Source of the DNA: Bugula neritina
Taxonomy: Eukaryota > Bryozoa > Gymnolaemata > Cheilostomatida > Bugulidae
Assembly (NCBI GenBank): GCA_964035545.1
Contig: OZ037766.1
Coordinates: forward strand, 476,501 to 540,500
DNA: 64,000 nt
Direction of reading: 5' to 3'
A program made the translations under genes and the position numbers. A model generated the notes under the pieces. It had not been told where the DNA came from and made no database searches. It worked only from the letters and a program-made list of their open reading frames with translations. Shown here piece after piece: positions 53,137-64,000 of this stretch (its first letter is position 1; every line of letters begins with the position of its first letter).

Positions 53137-53532
53137 TGTGTGTGGTAAAATTATGTTGTGTGTATGTGTCCTTTGTTGCCGAGATCGGTACTTCGGTCCT
53201 CCGAAACACCGATATGCCGATTCTCGGCATATCGGAATACCGAAGTACCGAAATGCCGGATTCGGCATTTCGGATTCCCGAAGTACCGATATTCGGTATT
53301 TCGGGCCTCCGATCTCGGCAAACAAAGGAATGTCTTTGTCCTGCATGTATATAAAAGCCAGCGAGTTCCAGTATAGTTCAGTCTACTACTGGAGCTCGCT
53401 GGATAAAGACCATTGATTCACTCGGACTATACTACAATAAAGATTATCTACATTTTACCTTATTTCTCGCCTTGTTTCTCATACAAGCATGTAACAGCAC
53501 TAGTTTCATTCACAATCCACAAAACTATCACA
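53137..53532 (+). repeat. 3' LTR, full length
   Basis: 396 bp from TG to CA. The U3 part (53171-53321) is a dense set of nested inverted repeats (CCGATATGCCGA, CGAAGTACCGA, CCGATCTCGGCAA). Contains TATATAAAA and AATAAA as in the 5' copy. Confidence 0.8.
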
Positions 53533-54240
53533 ATACTATATACTATATACTATATACACTACATATACTATATATACTATATATACTATATACTATATAG
53601 GCCTACTATATACTGTATACTATGTACACTACATATACTATATACTATATATACTATATACACTACATATACTATATACCATATACTATATAGTATATAC
53701 TATATACTATATACTATATACTATATACTATATACTATATACTATATAGGCCTACTATATACTGTATACTATGTACTATATACTATATACTATATACTAT
53801 ATATACTATATACACTACATATACTATATACTATATACTATATAGTATATACTATATACTATATACTATATACTATATACTATATACTATATACTATATA
53901 CTATATACTATATACTATATACTATACACTATATACTATATACTATATACTATATACACTACATATACTATATATACTATATATACTATATACTATATAG
54001 GCCTACTATATACTGTATACTATGTACACTACATATACTATATACTATATACACTATATACACTATATACACTATATTATACACTTATATATAGTACATA
54101 CATGCACTGCATGTATATACTATATTGTACATTATATACACTATATATACACTATATACACCACATAAATTATATGCACTATGAATATACTATACATACT
54201 ATACATACATGCACTATATAATACACTATAAGATACACTG
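53533..54240. repeat. TATACTATA-type AT repeat
   Basis: About 700 bp of tatactatatac units, with two short GGCCTACTATATACTG motifs recurring at about 53600, 53750 and 54000. It lies between the 3' LTR and copy C exon 1. The missing copy C exon 2 is not in it. Confidence 0.9.
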
Positions 54241-54359
54241 AGAAATAGATGTTACTTACTATGTAGATAGAACATAAGTTTAGCTATGTGGTTCTCCGGT
54301 ACATCTACACAGAGATTGTCTTCCTTGAGTCCAACATTTATAATAGTACAGCCTGCCAT

Positions 54360-55100
54360 ACTACTACAATACACGTCTTAGTTCTTTGACTATTATTCGT
54401 TTAGCTCTGCTATGAGTGGCACAAAAAGTGAACATAAAATATTAGCAATAAATTGTTTCAATAGAAGTGCATGAATGACTGCAGGTATACAATCAATTTC
54501 AAACAAACACCTTTGAATGAATTCATTGACTTTATATTGCATAGCCTCACTTTCATATTCTTGTAGCTATTTACCTAATTGCATTTCTTTTTATTCTATT
54601 ATTTATTTAATTGATTTATTGATATTTATGTATTGGTAGAAAGTATGTGTGTCTCTTTGCTAGTAATAAGAACTGATAGTTTATAATCAACTAATTAATA
54701 ACATGGGAGTTATATCACTGAGAATATGAATGCAGCTTCACATTATTATAGAGTAAAGTTGCTAATATTATTTACTGCTGCACACTGGGGATATATAAGT
54801 AAATATACATTACTCAATATGTATCTCCGTCAACAGAGAACAGAGTTTCATGGCCTAAACCTTTACAATAGTAGAAACTAATATCAGGTGTTTAAATTCA
54901 GCTCAAGTGACTCTAAGAGTTTTCACATTGCATGTATAGTTATATGACTGAACTAACTCAGCAGTTATGCAGCTAAAAGGTATCACCAGAGCAATAAACA
55001 TCAATTAAAAACAACAAATTGACTAAATATTTCTTCTGTGAAAACATTTTGTATCTAAAACCTGGGATGTGAAAGCTGCTGTATGTAAACTTTAATTCAA
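54360..55100. other. 5' flank shared by copy C and copy D, then AT-rich DNA
   Basis: 54360-54470 aligns to 37416-37510. The rest, between divergently placed copies C and B, shows no gene. Confidence 0.6.
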
Positions 55101-55103
55101 GGA

Positions 55104-55111
55104 CACGTGAC
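55104..55111. promoter_or_regulatory. conserved CACGTGAC (E-box) upstream of copy B
   Basis: Matches the site upstream of copy A at nearly the same distance from the ATG (230 bases). Flanking patches such as GTGTATGCTT-TGGTAACTAAGATAC are also shared. Confidence 0.45.
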
Positions 55112-55333
55112 CTCAGTTTTTCCGAGGGGTGCAATTACGTAAATCCCGGAAATTTTTGGAAGTTTTATTGCACAAAAGGACTCGTGTATGCTTTGATGGT
55201 AACTAAGATACTTTGAAATTAAAATACTGTGAACACAATATACTTATTGTTTCAATTAAACAATCTATTTGGTTTCATTATAAGGTGTGTTATAGCTGTT
55301 ACATAAGTGTGTGAGGAACAGGAGCTAAAAGTC

Positions 55334-57847
55334 ATGGCGACAGTGCCTATGTATGGTGGCTATAAAGACACTGGCTCATCATGCACTATACCAGATGATG
55401 ACTGTGCCAGACTCATGTATTACTTAAACTGTAAGCATTGATTTCCAGAACTTAGTTAAATACTGAGTAGAGGATGGTTTTATTTTTGGCTATGTTAGAT
55501 TCAAATTGTATTTCATTTTACTTTTCAAAATGTATAACTACAATATTGAGTGATGCATGTGTAGTACGTTGAATAAATTAGGATGTGGGTCATTTTACCT
55601 AATTGAGTACACACTGGAAATCTCCAGTTTTTAGCTGTTTTTTACAATTTAGCTGCTAATGAACATGGGTTTTTGCTCAAAACTAGTAAAATATCAATAA
55701 TTACACCTAAATAATCAAGGTCCTTTTTAATTTTGCTTGATTTCCCATGTTTTTTCCTAATTTATTTAGCTAATTTGGATTGCAGACCATTACGAAAAAA
55801 CTGTAATAGTCCGCAAACAAAAGTAGCTGAATAATTAGGAAAAAACATGCAGGGAAATCAAGCAAAATTAAAAAGAACCTTGATTATTTAGATGTATTTA
55901 TTGATATTTTACTAGTTTTGGGCAAAAACCCATGTTCATTATAGCAGCTAAATGACCCATGCGTATAATAAGTTTAGAATAGCCATCATTATTTATATTT
56001 TAATGTTGTCAATACATGGAAAGATCTATAATAATATTTGATTGTTTGTTCCAAGTTTATGCTACAAGGTAACTATACAGGTATATGCAGTTTATTTGAA
56101 CTGAAAGATGAACCTAAATTGAACCGTCTGAGAGACTATGAGAACTGGGAGTCACTCTCATTGGCTGAGAAGTCAAAACTGATTACACTTTGTGAGAGAT
56201 TACATCCAAGTGTATTGGAGAGTATGTATGACCCGCTATAAGTAATTGATAGAAAAATTCAGTTATACTACCAGAATTAAAAATGATTATAAATATATCG
56301 GCTGGCCTCTTAAACATAATAAACTTAGTTGTTTATATTTAGATAACTTTTTACCAAACAATAACCGTATTTTAACAGATTTTATAGACTAATAAATAAT
56401 TTTGTAAATAAATATAATTCAGCTTGTAATAATACATTATAATAAATATGAAAAAATAAATTAAAAAAGTATACACACACATGCACACGCACAGGAATGT
56501 AGTCTTTGATTGGTTAGCAGACTGAAGTATCATAATACAATAAATTAAACGAAGAATTTGCGTAGAAAAGACAACTCCTGATTATATGAGAATAACAGAT
56601 TTGCATGAAATAAAATATACTGAAGACAATATTATGCATCTAGTAAACTGGGAATTCATCAACTGGGAGGTAAATAAACATAGTTATGTCTGATTCACCC
56701 TGAAACTAATATAGTTCTTAAAGTCTCTAATTTTGTCAAGTATTTGAATGATAGACAAGTCCAGTTCATGCCCATATGTTTATTATATTATGGTGCTTGA
56801 TTCACATATGCACCGTGAGTATGTCCCCGTAGGGTCACAAATTTGTGCTGAAAAGGTGCTGCTGTTTAAAATACATTTTATTCCTTTCTCATCACACTAA
56901 TCCAAAATAATCTTAAAACATTTTTTTATTCTTCATAAACTTTTAAATGTAAAAATAATATTACAGTTTATTCTCAGTAAATTGATAATTAAAATAAGTA
57001 GTCTGCAAAAAATACAAATTAAAATTAAATGACTTCCTCATATTTTTATGTTGTAAATAAGTTATAAGAAGTTGCTTTAGCTGTTAGCATAATTATTCAG
57101 CAGAAAAACCCTTATTAATATTTCAACTGTATAGGAAATTCATAACCTAATACTTCTGTTGCTAATTTTTGTTAAATAGCATTGGCAAAGCTGCAGTTAT
57201 AATAACAGCCAGTGTAACGTAAGGATAAGGAGAAAACTGTTATAACGTACTATTTCAGTGGTTTACATTTCAATTTTCAGATTTCTTTTTAGAACATCTG
57301 CGAGTGTTTTTTGTTAAAAAGCTTCAAAAGAAGTCTGGGAACTCCTTCCTAACCCTCACTTCAAGTAAGACAAAGAATGAGAGAGAGATCATGGTTTGTG
57401 AAGAGCAGTGGTTGAGAACAAACTACTATAAAGCTTTGGAAGGACTGAGTGAGAAAATATACCCTTATCTGTTTATAAAAACAAGTTTATTAGTTTAATA
57501 GATTTTATATAAAGCAGCATATAGACTTTTATAATAATTCCCAAATATAGTCAAAAACAATAACTTTTGTTGGTCTTTTGTGAGCTAAACTATAGGTTTG
57601 ATATTTTATAACTTCAATAACTTGTTTAGATGTTACTTTGAAACTTGTTTGTATCCATCTTTCAAAAAGGTCCAGTTGCTCTGCTATCAAAATTATTTCA
57701 TTTGATTTACAAGGCATGATCTACTACTATAAAAATGACATCGCAATTAAATTTTAAGCACTAAACTTGAATATATATATATATATATACATAACACATA
57801 TACACTATATAAATAATATATATGATGTCTATTTTATATATATATAT

Positions 57848-57908
<61 letters not shown>

Positions 57909-60900
57909 TGCATGCACAGCGAGAAATATTAGTGCATGGGGTGCACTAAAGTTGTTCGCAGCGCCTTTTATTGTCGTTATAGCCTGCACCACACCTCAAA
58001 TAGTTGTTATACCTGCACTTATTTTGATAAAATTGAAAATTCATCAGATTAGTGTAAGCTGAACAATATTTAGTTGTAGCTCTGAAACCACTTAGTTGTT
58101 CAGTCAACACTACTTTTCACCATTATTATGTAATCATCATCACTAGATCTCTGAATGAAGCTAAACAGTGGTTGATGGGAGCAGAAAGTGAGATCAATGC
58201 TACAACTAAATATGTTCAAACAAAATTTTATTTACATAAAAATCATGGAACCATTGGCAGTTGTTCACCTAACAACATTATTCGTTCACATGTGCACTAA
58301 TGATAATCACAAAGCTTTATAAGAAGCTAGGATAGAGTAAACACTCAAGTTGAACCTTACATTTGGGTCGATTCAAATAGTGCTTCCCAGTTAGATGCCA
58401 TTTATACATCTTACGTGCAATTTATTTGAATACTATTATAATATATGTATATCTAAATAAATTTAAGTCAATTGCTCTTTATAATTGGCGAACAAATAAA
58501 TTTCTTTAATCTGCATAAATTTATTAATTTTGCATTTTCTACACTTATTGTTTTTTGAAAAAAATGTTTTATCATTAATGCATTAAATTCTTTTTTAGGT
58601 CCGAACAAATTTGGGAAAATTTGAATATTATTGCAAATATATCATATTAATGGTATTTCATGTTTAGCGATTGATATGAAAGTTATATAAGGATCTATAG
58701 GTATATAATATTTTGTATCAAAATAAAAAATACAACCTTACTGAGAAGCATATAAGTGGAATGAAACTCCTTTAACCTAGCGTTCATGACTCCACAATTT
58801 CTATGAACCTAAGATATTTTCAAATAGCTTGTTACCAGACTGATATTAAACATTGCCCCACTCTGTTTATCAAAAACTAAGGCTATGCAGTTTAATTTAT
58901 AAACAAAAAAATTTCAACTACAAATACCTCTCGTATGGGCAGTTTAGGCTTCACTAGTCAATTCTATTCATGGAAAGGAAAGCCAACTAATTTAAAATGT
59001 GTGTAAAAGAGAGATCAGGGAGATGCATCATTAAACTCCAACATACTCAGTTATTAGCAAATGTGTTTCAAACAAGAAGCCCAAAATTAACAATAAAAAA
59101 AGCTACTGAATAGTCAATTGTGGATCAGGTAAACCACTTCAAAAGCCTAAGTAAGTTGTGTAAGCTATCTGGTGGAACAAAAGGAAATGTTGCATAACAG
59201 AGCTATAGTAAAGAAATATTTAAATTGTAATTCAAAGGCAAGAAACTGGCTTACCAAGGAGTGACAGTGCAAAGCAAAGGACATAGTTTTCAGTCAGGTC
59301 TATTGACAGAAGAAATATTATGCCGGCATAGTGAACACCAGAAGCTCAGACTAAGAGGTTGTGCTTTAAGATACAGTGAATTTGTGATTCCAAACAACCT
59401 CACAACATGGAAGACATTGAATCATTTAATCACATGGGTAAAGATAGCAGTTATCTCTTAGAGATAGGAGATGATCACTTTCTTTCAGAGTTCGAAACTG
59501 AAGTTGTCATTGCAGCAAAGGGTAAGCTCAATCATTTGCTTAACATTGTCATTTGATATCACAATGACAGTATGACTATTGCTGTAGACAGATAATTGAA
59601 TTTGTGCAACTATAACTTTTAAAAGACCACATTGACTGATATTTCTCAAACTACTCTATTCCTATATCAATTTGATACTAGTTTTTCTATAACCATCCAT
59701 TTCCAAAAAATTTAGCGTTTTGTTTCCACTTCACCTTCTAGCAATTTGTGCTAAATTCATTTATTTGAATCCCCCCCCTCATTGTAAAAGTATTGTTAAT
59801 AATGCAGTTTAGCAGGCTACAAGTAGTTATCGGCCTTAAGCAGCTGCCAAGCTAGCTTCTTGTTTCATACTTTATAGCTAAGTACCAAAATGCCAAAATT
59901 AGTGGTAAGTTGGCAAAGTTGATAAATACACAAATTTTTTTATTAACTCCCGTACCACCAGTTTATTCTATAATTTATCTTTGCACAGCGCAATTAAATA
60001 TAAAAACATGTTTAAGTAGCAATATTTTTCTTGGTAGTACATTATTTGTTTTTCAATTTATAGACATACTGAAACTTATCTGTTATCTCAATATGAGGGG
60101 TCCATATAAAATACTGAATCTAGCTTAAATTGTGGTTCTCTGAAATTTTGAGATATTTTTAATGCAGAGAAGCTTCTATTAACTAAACTATTTATGTCCA
60201 ACAGCTCTTGCATTTGTAATTAAGAAAGAAGTAAAATAAAATGCTGGTCAAAATTGTTACTAAATTTTGATAAGCTCAAACTAACCCAAACACTACTCAA
60301 CATAATGATCATAAGTTTGCCAAAGCCTGTACAGTTATTCAGCGTCAAACAATTGGTATGATAGCGTCAAACAATTGGTATGATAGCGTCAAACAATTGG
60401 TATGATAGCGTCAAACAATTGGTATGATAGCGTCAAACAATTGGTATGATATAGCGCTGAAAATATGCTGAGAGATTCATTGCTAGCCTTATTGATACTA
60501 TTAGTTTTGGCCTTAGACTTCAGCTTCTACAAAATTGAACTTAATTTATTTACGCTGCTTGTGATTGTATATCTTAACCATATTTTCACTGTTCATACTA
60601 ATACAGTGTAAATATTACACAACTTTCATCTGTTGTTGTAGATCCCATACCATTTTTCAAAAACATGCACTTGAAGATGCTGAATAAGAGCACAAAAAAG
60701 AATTTGATCGCCACAGAACTTCGAACCATGCAGAGACCTTCAGCCTGCAAGCAGACGCACTCACCACTACATTACAAGCGTCACTGGGTGCTCTCGACAC
60801 TACACCTCACCCACTTCTCAAGAACTCAGCTGCCCTTTTTATACTACTCCTTCAGGCTTCCCTGACCACTCAACTCCTCTTTGAGTACTACCACACTTTA

Positions 60901-62621
60901 CTAACCACTGGAATTAGTTATAAAACTTCTCCCTCCCCCCTCCCGTACTGGAGTTCCTATCACAGACCTCGGACTTGCACATAGCTGTGCTAACCATTAC
61001 ACACCACAACTGCTTGGTTATCGATACACTACAGAGCAAGAATGTAATGACACACACTATGGTCTTAGCAGGTTCTGCTAATATTGAGAAAAGTTGACTG
61101 AATTTACAGTCGTAGAAAAATTTTGCAAATGTTTATTTTCATATTTTCATCTTATTTTAATCTTTAGAAGTAATCTTTTTTGCATTTCTTATATTCAACT
61201 ATCATATACAATAAACTCCACATTACCATACTTTCATACTGGTTAGAAGTTATAACAAGTTAGTTCAGAATGATCAGTAATAATTTTTGCAGAAGCTTAT
61301 TTCCAACAAACATTAGAGCAGCATGGAACATTTATAAGTTCAGCATTGAATATAACTTAGTAAAGCATTGAGCATAACTAAGATCACCATTAAACATAAA
61401 TAAAATCATCATTAAACATATATAATATCACTATTGAGCATAAATAAGATCACCATTGAAAATAAATAAGATCACCATTGAAAATATATAAGCTCACTAT
61501 TGAACATATATAAGATCACCGTTGAACATAACTTGGCTCATTGTGATAAATACAAAGAATCAACTTCACAACTCTTTATATCAACATTGATCTAACATAC
61601 TATTCACTGTGAACAGTACCTGACACTAATTTCTATTCACTGCTGGTCAATTTAGGGATCCAAAAAACGAGCTGTTTTAGTTGTCAGCTAATGTTCACCC
61701 TAACACTAATATTTCTCTCTGTACACACACACACGCACACACGCACACACGCACACACGCCCACACGCACACACGCACACACGCACACACGCACACACAC
61801 GCACATATATATAGACATCATATATATTATTTATATAGTGTATATGTGTTATGGATTATAGCCTATATTATTTAGATATTATATAAAATATAGTTTCTAT
61901 TATAAAAGTAGATTCTATTTCTTTTGTTAATTTTAGAGCAAGAAATCAGAGAAGCTGAGTCACCTAATCGTTCAGGTATCAACTCAGGACTGGCTGATAA
62001 GTTATGGCCGACTGAAACTGAGAGCTATTTTAAATCCATGAGTCACTATTGAAGTAATTCTAAGCTGTTGAATGCTAAGCTTTAGGCAAAGTTCTTTTCA
62101 GCTGTGTTTTAGTAAAAGATGGAAAATATGATTATAATATTATAATAATATTTATGGCTGGCAATAAAAATAATATTTGTGGAATTGAATGACAACATAT
62201 TGCATTGGATGTGAAAGCAGCATTAACGCAGTGATTTTTTTATTGATTTAGTTTCCAGACAGCAAAGTTGTTTTCACCAATTCAAAAGTTTAGAAATTGA
62301 TGTAGAAAGGTTTCCTAGTTATCATGTTTGCTTTACGTCATCAATACCTGATTACTAACTAGCACAACTCTTGTAAGCTGCAGAATTATATTATGTAATG
62401 TCATATTGTACAAAACAAAAGAAAATAATTAACAATTGTGCAAAACCCGTTTTATCATTTTAGTAGGAAGCAATCCCACAAAAGATGATGGCTTAGAATT
62501 TGCGAAAGCTGCAGCAACTGCAGGTGCAGCAGCTGTAGGTTTATTAACTGCGGGTGTAGCTGCTCCAATAGCAGTGCCTGCAGCAGTGGTGACGGGATTT
62601 TGGAGGTGGATGACCAGATAA
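55334..62621 (+). CDS. unknown duplicated family, copy B
   Basis: Exons 55334-55430, 56081-56221, 57293-57448 (or from 57281, also in frame), 61937-61975 and 62467-62621 join to 195 residues. The parts match copy A: N-terminus ending RLMYYLN, block LKDEPKLNRLRDYENWESLS plus [30 protein letters not shown], linker [10 protein letters not shown], and the Ala-rich tail APIAVPAAVVTGFWRWMTR. At the end of exon 4 the donor used in copy A (G|GTAAGT) has become GATAAGT. A one-base change 24 bases earlier creates TCAG|GTATCA in the same phase, so a shortened exon 4 still joins the last exon in frame. Intron 3 is 4.5 kb and may hold another small gene. An intact hammerhead motif follows 209 bases after the stop. 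Function unknown. Confidence 0.7.
55587..55958. mobile_element. fold-back MITE-like element, full copy
   Basis: 372 bp with inverted arms (ends GGGTCATT and AATGACCC) of about 150 bp each, inside copy B intron 1. The left arm has about 45 extra bases. The central part contains GCAGACCATTACG. No ORF. Related to 33335-33570. Confidence 0.75.
55959..56080. other. remainder of copy B intron 1
   Basis: No feature seen. Confidence 0.4.
56222..57280. other. copy B intron 2, no gene seen
   Basis: AT-rich. Contains a short ACACACATGCACACGCACA run near 56470. Confidence 0.5.
57766..57905. repeat. (TA)n and (CA)n microsatellites, copy B intron 3
   Basis: TA run at 57766-57790, mixed AT at 57800-57850, and a perfect CA run at 57855-57903. 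Confidence 0.9.
57906..59406. other. copy B intron 3, left part, no gene seen
   Basis: AT-rich with no convincing ORF or element. Confidence 0.45.
59407..60865 (+). CDS. possible small gene nested in copy B intron 3
   Basis: Exon 59407-59521 starts with ATG and encodes MEDIESFNHMGKDSSYLLEI then GDDHFLSEFETEVVIAAK, ending G|GTAAGC in phase 1. A phase-compatible exon opens at 60642 after TTGTTGTAG (DPIPFFKNMHLKM...) and ends with TGA at 60863-60865. Together about 112 residues. An optional 30-nt exon at about 59882-59911 also fits the phase. No family is recognised. The acidic first exon might equally be an alternative exon of copy B. Weak support. Confidence 0.3.
60341..60452. repeat. 22-bp tandem repeat
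   Basis: Five perfect copies of agcgtcaaacaattggtatg plus AT, so recently duplicated. Confidence 0.95.
61325..61535. repeat. about 22-bp imperfect tandem repeat
   Basis: Eight to nine degenerate copies of ataagatcaccattgaa-type units. Confidence 0.8.
61721..61812. repeat. (CGCACACA)n microsatellite
   Basis: Regular octamer repeat just upstream of copy B exon 4, followed by ATATATA. Confidence 0.95.
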
Positions 62622-62829
62622 CGGTAATCAACTTATGCTTCAATTATATGTCTATTATTATATTATCATATGTCACAAACTCAAGCTGCTATAGCATTTT
62701 GCAATGCTCGTGACTCCTAGGTGACCGAGTCACTTGAGCTCTCTGGCTTGGGTTTACACACCTTTTAAGTATGCTTTGGTATAAACATATTTTTCTACTA
62801 TTGCGAAGGTGTGGGCCATGGTACTCTGT

Positions 62830-62876
62830 TCTGTGCTGATGAGGGGACAAATCCCGAAACAGCTGCTGTACACAGA
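62830..62876 (+). ncRNA. type I hammerhead ribozyme, intact consensus
   Basis: Stem I TCTGTG (62830-62835) pairs with CACAGA (62871-62876). CTGATGA stands at 62836-62842. Stem II GGGG/TCCC (62843-62846 with 62852-62855) has loop ACAAA. GAAA is at 62856-62859. Stem III ACAG/CTGT (62859-62862 with 62866-62869) has a 3-nt loop. The predicted cleavage is after the A of GTA at 62870. All invariant core positions are met, and a further CTC/GAG pairing beyond an internal loop extends stem I. It lies 209 bases past the copy B stop on the same strand. Confidence 0.8.
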
Positions 62877-62882
62877 TTGAGA

Positions 62883-62962
62883 TATATATAATGTGCGTGT
62901 GCGTGTGTGTGTGTGTGCGTGTGTGTGTGTGTGCGTGCGTGCGTGCGCGTGTGTGTGTGTGT
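62883..62962. repeat. (GT/GC)n microsatellite
   Basis: TG-rich run with GTGCGT interruptions directly after the hammerhead motif, as the TA run follows the relic behind copy A. Confidence 0.9.
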
Positions 62963-64000
62963 TAGAAAGAGGTAGGTTTACAACAAATTTTAATAGGTAA
63001 AAGTTAAAAAGTTTTAAAAAGTAATTCTTTTTTAATTTTAGTTTCGCGAAACCTATGTGTTAACCAGAATTAAAACTTTAACAATTTAACTTAATTAGTT
63101 TAGCGCTCAGTTCAGTTATGCCGTTTTATATGTGGCTTTATTTTTACTGCAGCATCCTTATAGACGTCATAATATGTCGTTGCACTATTCCTATAACATC
63201 ATCATTAATTGAACTTGCTTGGGAAAATTTATGTTTCAAATTCATAAAACTCCCGCACAATTTAGATTGTTGAAATCATACTTACAGGGTATAGAGGAGA
63301 AGGCAGAAAAGAAGAAATAACAATTGCTTGTTAAAGGCTGTCTTTAATCAAACTTTAAGTATTTTTATAAATATGAATATTATACTGAATCAATGCACAT
63401 ATATTATATGAGCTCTAACACTATTCCATTTATGGCAATTCAAAACTTTATAACAATCTAAAAATAATATATTTTGTAATATCATGTAGTTGGCAGGTTT
63501 GTATCAAGAAGCAAAAAATTATTATGAACATTATTTCATCAGAATAATATGTTATTATGTGACTCAGACAAACAGCTTAGCAATAAATATCGGTTTAAAC
63601 TAGAAACTGCCTTTTAAATTTATGTTTTCTATGATAAGGATCAATAATTTTCTGAATTGTACTTAAAACTTGTTTGAATCAATATTTTGTTAATTGACTG
63701 ATAGCATATATCAGAATTAAAAACCCATTTCTATGTTGGTTAAAGTTTTCTATTTAATTCCACTCGGCAAATTTGATACTATAACTCTTTATGTCAAAAT
63801 TTTTGTTTGCATTAATTCAACTCATACACAAATCAAAAAGTACTTCAACTTTTATTATACTTTATAAAGTTTCTATGTTTAAAAATATAGTCACTAAAAC
63901 GTCGAAACTTATCTATACTACAATCCCTTTGATGCCAAGAATAAAGTTGTTTTTTTGTTGAATAAGTTATTTGTATAAGTAATTTTTAGATAGAGGTGCT
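62963..64000. other. AT-rich flank, no gene seen
   Basis: No coding exon, RNA gene or mobile element was recognised. Confidence 0.5.

Larger units (their letters stand above)
45638..53532 (+). mobile_element. Ty3/Gypsy LTR retrotransposon, nearly complete
   Basis: 7.9-kb element with gag, pol and a third ORF, all open, flanked by LTRs that differ at two positions over 313 bp, so the insertion is recent. Domain order PR-RT-RNaseH-IN is that of Metaviridae (Ty3/Gypsy). The 5' LTR lacks its first 83 bp relative to the 3' LTR. No target-site duplication could be identified, as expected if the 5' end is truncated. Its GC content is much higher than the host DNA. It sits in an intron of copy C in the opposite orientation, abutting an AT repeat on the right. 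Confidence 0.95.
45442..54359 (-). pseudogene. unknown family copy C, interrupted by a Ty3/Gypsy element
   Basis: Minus strand. Exon 1 (54359-54260, 100 nt, as in copy A) encodes MAGCTIINV and ends KLMFYLH, matching NLMYYLN of copies A and B, with donor GTAAGT. Exon 3 (45615-45442) encodes FLELELRTRRRR, a Thr run, and MVYGKDWLQEYYYDPL, matching [16 protein letters not shown], with donor GTGAGT. The retrotransposon occupies the intron between them and stops about 20 bases short of the exon 3 acceptor. The exon matching exon 2 of A and B is not found. Because that exon is phase-symmetric, joining 1 to 3 would still be in frame. A possible short last exon (45368-45301, reading VLMRREEAHN and ending in TAG) would replace the Ala-rich tail. 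It is either a pseudogene or a shortened gene. Confidence 0.6.

Overview
The window is from a nuclear genome of an invertebrate animal. The evidence is multi-exon genes with GT-AG introns, a zona pellucida (ZP) domain gene, a full GBF1-type ARF exchange factor, voltage-gated potassium channel genes and an animal-style Ty3/Gypsy retrotransposon. The host DNA is AT-rich and its introns are full of minisatellites. I cannot assign a phylum from the sequence; a non-bilaterian lineage is possible but unproven. No prokaryotic genes, tRNA, rRNA or CRISPR array were seen.

Layout. 1-2.4 kb: 3' end of a secreted ZP-domain protein gene (+). 3.6-8.5 kb: complete nine-exon mevalonate kinase gene (-). 8.5-10.9 kb: intergenic, with a decayed LINE fragment and a long palindrome. 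10.9-36.4 kb: GBF1-like Sec7 gene (+), 37 coding exons that join in frame to 1810 residues. Its 7.2-kb intron 17 holds two complete antisense potassium channel genes (18.7-20.7 and 22.9-24.7 kb). 36.4-64 kb: an AT-rich, repeat-rich region with an unrecognised small gene family. Copy A (41.0-43.3 kb, +) and copy B (55.3-62.6 kb, +) look intact. Copy C (-) carries a 7.9-kb Ty3/Gypsy element in an intron. Copy D (about 37.4 kb, -) is only a remnant. Fold-back elements and a duplicate of the GBF1 3' UTR lie between them.

Themes. (1) Many introns of the ZP, MVK and GBF1 genes carry tandem arrays beside a splice junction, and in several the unit contains the exon edge and the splice signal. (2) Copy B of the unknown family is followed by a sequence with every invariant nucleotide of a type I hammerhead ribozyme; the matching site after copy A has decayed. 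(3) The Ty3 element has near-identical LTRs, a primer site matching tRNA-Leu, a textbook -1 frameshift signal between gag and pol, and an extra ORF with C2H2 zinc fingers and a coiled coil. Its 5' LTR is cut short at the loop of a hairpin. (4) The two potassium channels keep an ordinary T1 domain and selectivity filter but have an S4 with few positive charges.

Gene models were built by hand from reading frames, splice consensus and known family sequences. Exon edges are exact where stated, but none has transcript support.
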